A program made the position numbers and the translations under genes. The notes under the pieces are model-generated. The model worked only from the letters and a program-made list of their open reading frames with translations. It was not told where the DNA came from and did no database searches. From contig QMMV01000056.1 in assembly GCA_003647435.1 (NCBI GenBank), positions 1 through 8,921 of the forward strand: DNA of 8,921 bases, given 5' to 3'. The stretch's first letter is position 1. Each line of letters starts with the position of its first letter. Below are positions 1 to 7,400 of the stretch, piece by piece. Source of the stretch: Deltaproteobacteria bacterium (lineage in GTDB: Bacteria; Desulfobacterota; Desulfobacteria; Desulfobacterales; C00003060).

Positions 1-937
1 CTGCTTCATTCAGGCGCTTCCTTGTAAATTTCATCCCCATTTCTTCAAGCGTATCTCCTGCATCGTGGAGACCTGCCGTGTCAATCAGCCTGAGCGGTAT
101 CCCTTTGATGTTGACGGTTTCTTCGATGAAATCTCGCGTGGTTCCCGGGATAGTCGTCACAATCGAGCGCTCCTTTTGAAGAAGTTGATTCATCAAGCTT
201 GACTTACCCACATTGGGACGTCCAACAATAATGGCCGAAATTCCATCGCGGTAGATATGCCCTTCGTCGTAGTTTGCCAATAGTGATTCAAGTGGCGCAA
301 TCACTCCCTGTTCCACTTTTTCGGCAAAGTTTTCTGGTTGAATGATCTCTTCCACATCCTCAGGAAAATCTATAGCGGCTTCTACCTCGACAAGGACTCC
401 CTTGAGAGAATCTCGTGCGGCCTCTATGGTTTTAGAAAGGTCTCCTTTCAACTGGCGGGTGGCAAGCTCAAGGCCCTCTTTTGTTTGAGCAGAGACTACT
501 TCAATCACCGCCTCGGCCTGGCTCAGGTCAATGCGGCCGTTGAGAAAAGCGCGCATGGTAAACTCACCCGGTTTCGCGAGGCGCGCTCCTTGCTTTAACA
601 CCAGCTCTAAGATGGTGTAAAGCCCGCACCTGCTCCCGTGGGCCTGGATTTCCACCACATCCTCTCTGGTGTAAGTGTGGGGTGCCCTCATGATGGTGAA
701 GAGGACTTCATCTATGGTTTTTCCGGTTCCGGGATCAGTGACGTGGCCATAATACAGGCGGTGGGACTTAAGACAGGATGCATCCCTTACCGGGCGCAAG
801 AGAGGTAGGGCCATACGGATTGCCTCAGCCCCGGAAATCTTTACCACACCGATACCGCCTGCGCCGGCAGGGGTGGCAATAGCTGCTATTGTATCGGTCC
901 CTTCCCTTTTCAGCACTCCATCACTCCGGTACGCCAT
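1..937 (-). CDS. mnmE: tRNA modification GTPase MnmE (TrmE), 3'-truncated by window edge
   Basis: MnmE works with MnmG (GidA) to install the carboxymethylaminomethyl or aminomethyl group at C5 of the wobble uridine of certain tRNAs. The visible 312 codons begin with the typical N-terminal tetrahydrofolate-binding domain (DTIAAIATPAGAGGIGVVKISG-like, with PGEFTMRAFLNGRIDLSQAEA near residues 125-145). The first half of the inserted G domain follows: G1 GRPNVGKSS at about 239-247, PGTTRD, and G3 DTAGL at about 286-290. The rest of the G domain and the C-terminal catalytic Cys motif lie off the left edge; the family is usually about 455 aa. The ATG at 937 lies 13 bases after the khpB stop and has no good ribosome binding site. 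A GTG at 916 (codon 8) sits 7 bases after GGAG and gives an N-terminus closer to the family norm, so it may be the true start. Last visible gene of the rpmH operon. Confidence 0.96.
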   Translation of the reverse strand, partial: MAYRSDGVLKREGTDTIAAIATPAGAGGIGVVKISGAEAIRMALPLLRPVRDASCLKSHRLYYGHVTDPGTGKTIDEVLFTIMRAPHTYTREDVVEIQAHGSRCGLYTILELVLKQGARLAKPGEFTMRAFLNGRIDLSQAEAVIEVVSAQTKEGLELATRQLKGDLSKTIEAARDSLKGVLVEVEAAIDFPEDVEEIIQPENFAEKVEQGVIAPLESLLANYDEGHIYRDGISAIIVGRPNVGKSSLMNQLLQKERSIVTTIPGTTRDFIEETVNIKGIPLRLIDTAGLHDAGDTLEEMGMKFTRKRLNEA

Positions 938-950
938 GGAGGGGTACCAT

Positions 951-1634
951 CTACTTTTGCCTCCGTGGTGGGAAGATTACCAGTTTTTTCAATAAGCCCG
1001 AGCCCATGCTTTGAGTGCGGACGTCAGGATCATCTTTTAGAGCAATGTGGACGATTCTTCGCTCAAAGGCGCTCATCGGGCTGATGGTGGCAGGCTTGCC
1101 TGAGAGTTTTACTCTGTCTGCCAACCGAAGTGCAAGTTGAGTCAATGATGCCTTCCTGCGCGCGCGGTAGCCTTCGACATCGATCGAGATACGGATTGGA
1201 GTTTTCTTTTTCTTGTGCACAATCTTTTGTACTATGTATTGCAAGGCGTCCAGAGTTCTACCATGTTTTCCAATCAAGAGCGCGGAGTTGGCTCCTTCTA
1301 CCGAGAGGTTTATAATGTCTGGTTGAGAATCGACCTGAACCGTGGCGCCATCGTTTATATGAGAAATAATTGCCTCTAATGTGCTTTTTGCTGTCTGAGC
1401 CACCTCTTCAGTTTTGTCTGCTGGAAGGATTTCCGGTAAATCCCGGCCTTTTTGCCCTTCTGGCAACCTTACTTTTATCTTGGCTTTCTTTGAGCCAACC
1501 AGCCCGAATATCCCGGTCGATCCATGGGAAATCACATCGAATTTGAGCTGGTCTTCGGGAAGGCTTAGCTTTTCACATGCCTTTTTGACAGCATCTTCTT
1601 TTGTTTTGCCTTCAAATTCATATTCAACTCCCAT
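951..1634 (-). CDS. khpB: KhpB/Jag (SpoIIIJ-associated) RNA-binding protein
   Basis: A 227-aa protein with the complete Jag layout. The Jag_N domain spans about 3-55 and ends in the characteristic STGIFGLVGSKKAKIKV stretch. A charged linker follows, then a KH domain at about 78-152 with the GKHG loop at 122-125 (LLIGKHGRTLDALQYIV), and an R3H domain at about 155-222 with the R-x3-H motif at R192-H196. The family binds RNA, and in Gram-positive bacteria it partners with KhpA and affects cell elongation and division; its role in Proteobacteria is poorly known. It is cytoplasmic. A strong ribosome binding site (GGGAGG, 5-6 bases before ATG) overlaps the yidC stop codon (TAAGGGAGG), which fixes the start and suggests coupled translation. 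It sits directly downstream of yidC, its usual neighbour. Confidence 0.96.
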   Translation of the reverse strand: MGVEYEFEGKTKEDAVKKACEKLSLPEDQLKFDVISHGSTGIFGLVGSKKAKIKVRLPEGQKGRDLPEILPADKTEEVAQTAKSTLEAIISHINDGATVQVDSQPDIINLSVEGANSALLIGKHGRTLDALQYIVQKIVHKKKKTPIRISIDVEGYRARRKASLTQLALRLADRVKLSGKPATISPMSAFERRIVHIALKDDPDVRTQSMGSGLLKKLVIFPPRRQK

Positions 1635-1645
1635 ATGATCCTCCC

Positions 1646-3313
1646 TTATTGTGTCGTTTTCTTTGTTATGTAATACTGCTGAATCATTGAAAGAACATTG
1701 TTTACCAGCCAGTACAGGACAAGCCCGGAGGGAAAGTTTATGAATATAAACGTGAAAAGGATCGGCATGAACAACATTATCTTTGCCTGCGCCGGGTCGC
1801 CTGGTGGCGGGGACATCTTTTGCTGGAAAAACATCGAAATGCCCATAATGATAGTAAGCATTGGGATCCCGTAGGGCGGTGCCATCAGCGGCACCTTGAA
1901 GTTGAAGGTGAATAAACGGTCCGGTGCCGACAGGTCGTTAATCCACAAGCAAAAGGGGGCATGTCTCAATTCAATAGCCTCGTACAACATCTTGTAGAAT
2001 GCAAAAAATACCGGAATTTGTAAAATCATGGGCAGGCATCCCCCTAAAGGGTTTACCTTATAAACCTTATACAGGTTCATCAATTCTTTGTTCATCATCT
2101 GTTTGTCGTCTTTATATTTTTCCCTTATTTCAGCCATCATGGGTTGTAACCTTTTCATTTGGTCCATGGACTTGTAGCTCTTGTTGCTCAAGGGCCAAAA
2201 CAACAGTTTCGTAAGCAACGTAATGATTATAATGGCGACTCCATAGTTTGGAATATACCGATACATGAAGGTCATCAGATAGAATAATGGTTTGGCTATG
2301 ATATCGAAAAAGCCGAAATCAACCATCTTCTCAAGACCTGATCCTGCCTGCTTGAGAGATTGAATACTTTTCGGGCCAAAATACAGGTTGTAAAGGTAGA
2401 TTCTCTCACTTTTTGGTAGAACAGGCTCGGAAGGAGCCTCATATGTGGTTTCAAGGACACCTTTTGGCCCCATATGAAGACTCATTGCTGCCTTGCGTAC
2501 CTTCTCCGGGGTAATAGCTGATACAAAATACAGGTCCTCATAAGCGATCCACCTTATGTTACCTTCGTGGTAGTTTTCACTTGCAATTTTCTTCAATTTG
2601 ATTTCTTTCAAGTTATCATCGATAAGGGCGGCAGGTCCGGAAAAAACATATCTGGACTTTTTGTCCTGATTCACCTTGTTTCTCAAAGAAAGCATCAGCT
2701 TTTTCCCTATGCTCCTTGAGGAAAGATTCTTGATCGTTACTTTAAGGCCTATCTTATAAGTATTCGGCAAAAAGGAATATGTTTTCAAAATAGTGACTCC
2801 ATCAGGGGAAATCCAGGTAAAGGTTAAGCTCTTTTCGGCTTTGGTTGCATCTATATGGTCGGAGTCTGTCTCCGCCCGGAATACAGCATGGTCTAATTGA
2901 GGCAAATCTTCTTCAGGCAAAGAGAGCCGCGGGGTATATTGCATCTCGCCGGGCAGCCGGATAAGCTGCTTCATGGGAGAATCAGCGGCTAGAGATTCCC
3001 TGTATTTCTTAAGTTTGAAACTCCGAAAACCTGCACCTTTTTCTGTAAGTTCTGCTTCATACAATCCTGTTGAGACAGTAATCTTCCGTACCGGCCGTTC
3101 TGCTCTCGGCGCAATTGCCTTCTCAACCGATGGCTTTTCCGGCAGGGTCCTGACAGCCTTCTCCTTTGGAGGTTGCTGGCCCTGAACCACCTCGGTTTTC
3201 CCCTCGGGCTGTTTCTCGGGAACCGGCACCTTTTTTACGAAGAGCGCCTGGTATACGAAAAATACCAAGAAAGATAAGACAATGGCGACTAACATCCTCA
3301 ATTCCATGTGCAT
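1646..3313 (-). CDS. yidC: membrane protein insertase YidC (Gram-negative type)
   Basis: YidC inserts and folds inner-membrane proteins, alone or with SecYEG. The 555-aa length matches the Gram-negative form (E. coli 548). Visible in order: an N-terminal membrane anchor at about 7-24; a Pro/Lys-rich linker at about 27-75; a large beta-rich periplasmic domain to about 330; and the conserved insertase core. The core has membrane segments at about 357-376 (AIIIITLLTKLLFWPLS), 424-445 (GGCLPMILQIPVFFAFYKM), 482-496, 511-527 and 528-546. The basic cytoplasmic coiled hairpin lies at about 377-418, and the tail is a short KKTTQ. The groove arginine of E. coli YidC (R366) aligns with K369, so the positive charge is kept. 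The first ATG is favoured: AAGGAG lies 11 bases upstream, against 17 for the ATG at codon 3. An inserted repeat element separates it from yidD. Confidence 0.98.
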   Translation of the reverse strand: MHMELRMLVAIVLSFLVFFVYQALFVKKVPVPEKQPEGKTEVVQGQQPPKEKAVRTLPEKPSVEKAIAPRAERPVRKITVSTGLYEAELTEKGAGFRSFKLKKYRESLAADSPMKQLIRLPGEMQYTPRLSLPEEDLPQLDHAVFRAETDSDHIDATKAEKSLTFTWISPDGVTILKTYSFLPNTYKIGLKVTIKNLSSRSIGKKLMLSLRNKVNQDKKSRYVFSGPAALIDDNLKEIKLKKIASENYHEGNIRWIAYEDLYFVSAITPEKVRKAAMSLHMGPKGVLETTYEAPSEPVLPKSERIYLYNLYFGPKSIQSLKQAGSGLEKMVDFGFFDIIAKPLFYLMTFMYRYIPNYGVAIIIITLLTKLLFWPLSNKSYKSMDQMKRLQPMMAEIREKYKDDKQMMNKELMNLYKVYKVNPLGGCLPMILQIPVFFAFYKMLYEAIELRHAPFCLWINDLSAPDRLFTFNFKVPLMAPPYGIPMLTIIMGISMFFQQKMSPPPGDPAQAKIMLFMPILFTFIFINFPSGLVLYWLVNNVLSMIQQYYITKKTTQ

Positions 3314-3341
3314 GTGGGAAAAATCTCCTTTTCGACTAATT

Positions 3342-3395
3342 GTATCACCTTGGCCTTTTCAAAAAGCGGACATTTTCAAAAATCTAAACTGATAC
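3342..3395 (+). mobile_element. MITE-like element, copy A (internally deleted), with 8-bp flanking repeats
   Basis: A 54-bp element bounded by GTATCA and TGATAC. The left arm (GTATCACCTTGG...) resembles the left ends of the copies at 7822 and 8103. The right 24 bases (3372-3395) are identical to the right end of the copy at 8103-8244. Only a short GCGGACA core remains between the arms, so it looks like an internally deleted family member. It is flanked immediately by GACTAATT (3334-3341) and GGCTAATT (3396-3403), an 8-bp target-site duplication with one mismatch. It lies in the yidD-yidC gap, about 30 bases upstream of the yidC start. It is therefore transcribed within the operon and could fold in the mRNA (17 of 24 arm positions pair). 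Confidence 0.72.
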
Positions 3396-3431
3396 GGCTA
3401 ATTGAACTAACTGAACAACTCGACCGTTTTT

Positions 3432-3477
3432 TGACCCGGCGATTCGATCAATTACTGACCCGGGGACTCGACAAGTT
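3432..3477. repeat. degenerate 24-bp tandem repeat, two units
   Basis: TGACCCGGCGATTCGATCAA at 3432 recurs as TGACCCGGGGACTCGACAAG at 3456, a period of 24 with 17 of 22 compared positions equal. It lies in the yidD-yidC gap. It matches no regulatory site I know; it may be a remnant of repetitive or inserted DNA. Confidence 0.5.
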
Positions 3478-3512
3478 CCAGGGCTAAGTTCAGTCCTGAG
3501 CCTCTCGGAACT
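3474..3512 (-). repeat. imperfect palindrome at the yidD 3' end
   Basis: AGTTCC (3474-3479) pairs with GGAACT (3507-3512). An inner GGGCT/AGCCT pairing is imperfect, and the centre TCAGTCCTGA is itself palindromic. The block AGTTCAGTCCTGAGCC resembles a palindromic sequence (TCAGTCCTGAGCTTGTCGAA type) that I recall as a dispersed repeat in many bacterial genomes. In the transcript it forms a hairpin that includes part of the yidD stop codon. No U-tract follows, so an intrinsic terminator is unlikely. Confidence 0.4.
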
Positions 3513-3720
3513 ACGGAACGGGATCAAACCCGCCGGGGTGAAAGGGGTGGCACCGTAGGATTCTTTTCACCGCCATCCAACTTCCTTTTAAGGCGCCATA
3601 GCGCTGGACAGCCTGGTAGGTATACTCGGAGCAAGTTGGATAGAAGCGACATGCCGGTGGGAACAGTGGTGAAAGGATATATTGATAGGCCCTAATGAGT
3701 GTTAGAAGTATTACCCTCAT
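3511..3720 (-). CDS. yidD: membrane protein insertion efficiency factor YidD
   Basis: A small membrane-associated protein that supports YidC-dependent insertion. The 69-aa product has an N-terminal amphipathic or hydrophobic segment (ILLTLIRAYQYILSPLF, about 4-20). The family core CRFYPTCSEYTYQAV (24-38, Cys24 and Cys30) follows, then RILRCHPFHPGGFDPVP at the C-terminus (Cys57, HPGG 61-64). Length is normal. I chose the ATG at 3720 rather than the TTG at 3738, because MRxxLLxLIRxYQ is the usual family N-terminus. The gene overlaps the 3' end of rnpA by 29 bases in a different frame. Only a weak GGGG lies 8 bases upstream, so translational coupling to rnpA is likely. It is followed by an unusually long 197-base gap before yidC. 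Confidence 0.95.
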   Translation of the reverse strand: MRVILLTLIRAYQYILSPLFPPACRFYPTCSEYTYQAVQRYGALKGSWMAVKRILRCHPFHPGGFDPVP

Positions 3721-4087
3721 GCTTATAACCCCGTGCAATCTCGCAAAACATATCTTCCAGCACCTGAGAGATTTCCTGAGAGGACAAACTTGCAGCTCCA
3801 GGTCTTGCTATGACATGTATATCGTAACTGTTATTGAATAGAGCCTTACTCAAACGAAAACGTTCACGCACCAGACGCTTAATCCGATTCCGTACCACTG
3901 CGCTGCCGACTTTCCTGCTTGCCGTGACCCCCAAGCGCAAATTTCCAAACCTGTTTCGACTGTATACTATGAGAAAATGGTCTTTTTGAATCCTCGCGCC
4001 ATATTTGGATAATCTCTTAAAATCAGCCCGCTTTAATATCCGCTCTGTTTTTTTCAGAGAAAAAGCGCTCAGGGTCTTTTCACCCAT
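3692..4087 (-). CDS. rnpA: ribonuclease P protein component
   Basis: The protein subunit of RNase P, which helps the catalytic RNA (RnpB) bind and cleave the 5' leader of precursor tRNAs. The 131-aa protein has the conserved N-terminal LKKTERILKRADFKRL segment and RLGVTASRKVGSAVVRNRIKRLVRERFR. The latter contains the family RNR signature at about 66-74. A typical C-terminal alpha/beta part follows (YDIHVIARPGAASLS). The last 12 or so residues (KHEGNTSNTH) are probably a poorly conserved tail shaped by the overlapping yidD start. The ATG directly abuts the rpmH stop (TAAATG) with no recognisable ribosome binding site, which suggests coupled translation from rpmH. Confidence 0.97.
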   Translation of the reverse strand: MGEKTLSAFSLKKTERILKRADFKRLSKYGARIQKDHFLIVYSRNRFGNLRLGVTASRKVGSAVVRNRIKRLVRERFRLSKALFNNSYDIHVIARPGAASLSSQEISQVLEDMFCEIARGYKHEGNTSNTH

Positions 4088-4222
4088 TTACACGGTCAAG
4101 CGGCGCCTGCCTTTGGCACGGCGCCGATTGATAATTTTTCTTCCCTGCTTTGTGGACATCCTTTTCAGGAATCCATGTGTTCTGACTCGCTTAATTCTGC
4201 TCGGCTGATAGGTTCTTTTCAT
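4088..4222 (-). CDS. rpmH: 50S ribosomal protein L34
   Basis: A 44-aa, strongly basic protein starting MKRTYQPSRIKRVRTHGFL and ending in an Arg/Lys-rich RRRAKGRRRLTV. This is the full-length L34 signature, a component of the large ribosomal subunit. GGAAG lies 6 bases before the ATG. It is the first gene of the reverse-strand operon with rnpA, yidD, yidC, khpB and mnmE. Its upstream region holds an inverted-repeat element and the 3' end of a helicase gene rather than dnaA or oriC. Confidence 0.98.
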   Translation of the reverse strand: MKRTYQPSRIKRVRTHGFLKRMSTKQGRKIINRRRAKGRRRLTV

Positions 4223-4247
4223 AAAGCACTTCCTTTACAACCTCGAT

Positions 4248-4276
4248 ATTTGAACCAATTAAAATCCTCGTAGCAA
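4248..4276 (-). promoter_or_regulatory. possible sigma-70-type promoter for the rpmH operon
   Basis: On the reverse strand, TTGCTA (4276-4271) and TCAAAT (4253-4248) are separated by 17 bases. Each matches 4 of 6 consensus positions, and the -10 is about 25 bases before the rpmH ATG. It lies between the repeat element at 4282-4365 and the gene. The match is weak and rests on spacing and position only. Confidence 0.25.
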
Positions 4277-4281
4277 TTTAG

Positions 4282-4365
4282 GTATCAGTTTAGATTTTTG
4301 AAAATATTATTGCGGATGGCCTGTCCGTTCCGTATGTCTGTTTTTTAAAAGAGCTAATGTGTTAC
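4282..4365 (-). mobile_element. MITE-like element, copy B (84 bp, lacks the central hairpin)
   Basis: Read on the reverse strand it runs from GTAACACATTAGCTC to AAACTGATAC. It equals the copy at 8103-8244 minus a 58-bp central segment: 53 bases on one side differ at two positions, and 31 on the other side are identical. Its orientation is opposite to copies A and C. It lies between addA and rpmH, just upstream of the probable rpmH promoter. I see no matching 8-bp flanks (CAATTTAG left, AAATCATT right), so the duplication has decayed, or the copy was rearranged. Confidence 0.72.
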
Positions 4366-4405
4366 AAATCATTGAATCTCTAAACTCATTAAAAAAACAC
4401 AGTAT

Positions 4406-7400
4406 TCAGGCTTTGTCAAGGCATTTGCCCTCTTTTCTGACGAAGACTACTTCATGCCACTTCTGAATCCCTGTAAAGTAAAGCCCCGTTCTTATCTTCA
4501 CTGTATCGATCCCTTTTACCCTGGCCAGCATATCTCGGTAGGCCATTAATTGAGGGCGGTAAAGGTCTGTCTCGCGTGCTAAAAACTGGGCTTCTTTTTC
4601 GGTCTCTTCAGGTCTTGAAGTCTTAAAATCAATGATCCACCAGTAATTTTCATCTTTTCTGACAAAATCAAGAATACCCGTTCGGATTATGTTGGATTTC
4701 TCAACTGCTTCAATGGCCCATTCACTTTCTGCTGCAGGGCGGCTCCGGTCTAACAACCACTTAAAAAACGGCTCTTTCAGGCAGGCGAGCAATTCCGCTT
4801 CGATCTCGGAAGCGACAACGCTGGCGCGATCAGGGTTCAGCCCCTCGCCAATTAGTGCTGTAGTTATCCTGTCCGCTCCCGGGAGTTTTCCCTGGTGCCA
4901 GAGCGATTCGATGAGGCGATGAGTCACGGTTCCTCTTATTGTCGCACAGTGTCTATCGGCATCAGCCCATGGCAACTCTTCCGCCTCGATAGCCCGGCTG
5001 CTGAGTCCCGAAGGGCTCTCAAGACGATAGGGTATTTGTTGTGGCTCAAAAGAGGCGGGGGGCGGCAGAGAGAGTTTCTTTTTACTCTTTTTTGACGAGA
5101 CTGGAAGGCCAGACGGATTCAAAAACGTAGGGATTGATTCCGCGGACTCCTTCATTGTGTGATTAAGTATCCACCTTAGGGCGGAATTTTCTGGCCCATT
5201 AATCCTATCACGTCTCTTTTGTGCCACGCCACTGAGGAATAACTGCTTTTTGGCCCGCGTCATGCCTACGTAAAGCTCTCGTTTCAGTTCCCCCAGCTTG
5301 CGGCCATCGGCAAGGTGCTTTAAACAACCGTAGGCAGGTTCTGGTTTTCCCAGCCTCCGATCTTGGCCCATAGCGATGAGTGGCAGTGCCGATTTTCCTG
5401 GAGAACGTTCCAGTAGATACGGAGGAGGTTTGCCGGCAGCCAATGGACACCAGTCCAGAAAGGGAAGAAAGACTACGTCGAACTGAAGGCCTTTGGCGCC
5501 GTGTACCGTCATCAAATTGACTCCTGTGATAGGGGCATCCGGCGCTTCGGGGGCATAAAGGTTTTCAAGGCAATTGCCAAGGCGCACGAGGGTTTCCTCG
5601 GGTATGCCTGTTTCAATCGATTCGAGTATTTGAAAAAAGCGTCGACAGTTTGCCACACCCTCGGGGCCGAAGCACGCAGCTACCTTTTCAGGCCCTTCAA
5701 GGGCCATCCACACTTCTTGTACTACCCGGGCCAGGGAATCCCTGCCGAGACGTTGTAGGCCTCTCTTGAGAGCGCTCTGGAGCCTGCGTATCTCCGGATG
5801 TTTTTCCGCTGCAAGCTTGAGCTTGAGAGGCCATGGAGCAGGCGCCATGTGGGCAATCTGCAACAACACACCGGCATCTGCCCATGTCCAGGGAGACCTG
5901 GCAAGACAGGCCCATGCCAGGTCATCATGGGGTCGGCATAAGGCTGCAGTCAGCTCATAGAGGCACATGACCTCTGGGCATTGGCAGATCTTAAGCCCTT
6001 CTTTTACACGGAGGGAAATTTCGTTCTCCCGTAATGCCTTCAGATAGTACTGTAATCGGTTTCGGGCAAACAATAGTATGCCGATGGAAATAGGCTCGGT
6101 CTGTTTGGTAACAACCTCTTTAACTGTTCGAGCAAGCCACAGGGCCTCTGCCTCTTCCGGGACAGCAACTGCAGAATCCTTAAAAAAGAGGTTCAGGGAG
6201 ACAGGTAGTGATTCTTCTTTGAGCGGTTTTTGCTCACAAGCTGTTGAGGGCTGGAAAGGGACCTCGTCAAAAGCTTCATCCGGGCTCGCCATAACGGTAT
6301 CACCGAAAAGCGTGTTTATATATTTGACAAGGGAGTCCGTGGAGCGAAAGTTGGCCTTAAGCTGGATGTTGTTTACAGGAAGGATGCCCTGGCCTGAAAG
6401 AGGTATCCCCTCTTTTGCCTCAAGAAAAAGGCGGACTTCAGCCTTCCTGAAGGCGTATATCGACTGTTTTGGGTCTCCTACAAGAAAGACGGTTCGTCCA
6501 TCACCTGGAATCCATCCGGCGCACAAGCGCTGGATGAGAATCCACTGGCTGCGGCTTGTATCCTGGAATTCATCCACAAGGAGATGTTGAATCCGATGGT
6601 CCAGAAAGAGCTGGAGATCACTGACGTGATCGTTGCTTAAGACCTTGAGAGCGGCCTGTTCAAGCCCCACAAAGTCAAGGACGTGTCTCTGTTGACATCT
6701 TCTTTCATGAACCCTGATTGCCCAGGCCACCAATATGATGAGATCTGCCAGGGCATTGATATCTGTAGGGGGGGCTCCGGGTTCCGGAAGCCCCTTTAAC
6801 CTCCGAAGCATGTTAGTCACATCGCCTGGAAGCTCCTTTATCCTGTCGGCCCAGGGAGTGGCTGAAAACCCTTTGTAAAACCCGCCGGTAGCAGGACCAA
6901 ATCTTCGTCGTGGTTTTCCGTCCTGCGTCGTTAGCGCTTCTGCTATAACCTGCCAGGGAAAGAGGTCTGACCACGATGTGCCGGGAAGGACTTCAGGGAG
7001 CGTCTCAGCGTTTGGCGCACCTTTTCTCTTCAGGAAACGATGGAAGGCCTCCCAGTTTTTCCCCAGCTGGGTGTGCCTGAATTTCCCTGAAGCCTCTTCG
7101 AGAAAAGTTGTAACGAGTTCTTCGAGACCTTTAGTCAGATTTTCCTCAAGGGCTGAGACGTTTCGAAAGCTTCCAGCAACCCGAACCAGATAAAGGAAGA
7201 TGTCTCTTCTTGTTATCAGATCTTTTAACTCGTCTATCAGGGCGGGAAGGCGATTGTTAAGGCGCAGGAGACGATTTTCAAAAGCCTTTCGCTCAGGGGT
7301 ATCTTCCGGCAACAAAAGCAGCTTACGGATGGCCTCCCGAACAGATTCCTCAATAAATAGGTCCTGTTCTCCCTCCTCGATGACGAGGCTGCCGGGTGAG

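Noticed and set aside
1936..1950. TTAATCCACA inside yidC as a DnaA box
   Set aside because: It differs from TTATCCACA by an insertion, stands alone, and is within conserved coding sequence.
4366..4392. TCTAAACTCATT after element B as another decayed element end
   Set aside because: It resembles the terminal TCTAAACTGATAC only over a few bases, with no partner end nearby; chance cannot be excluded.
4385..4410. T7 tract just after the addA stop as a terminator
   Set aside because: The sequence before it gives only a weak, mismatched stem, so an intrinsic terminator is not supported.
6078..6590. 170-codon forward ORF
   Set aside because: Antisense to conserved helicase motifs of addA; a shadow frame.
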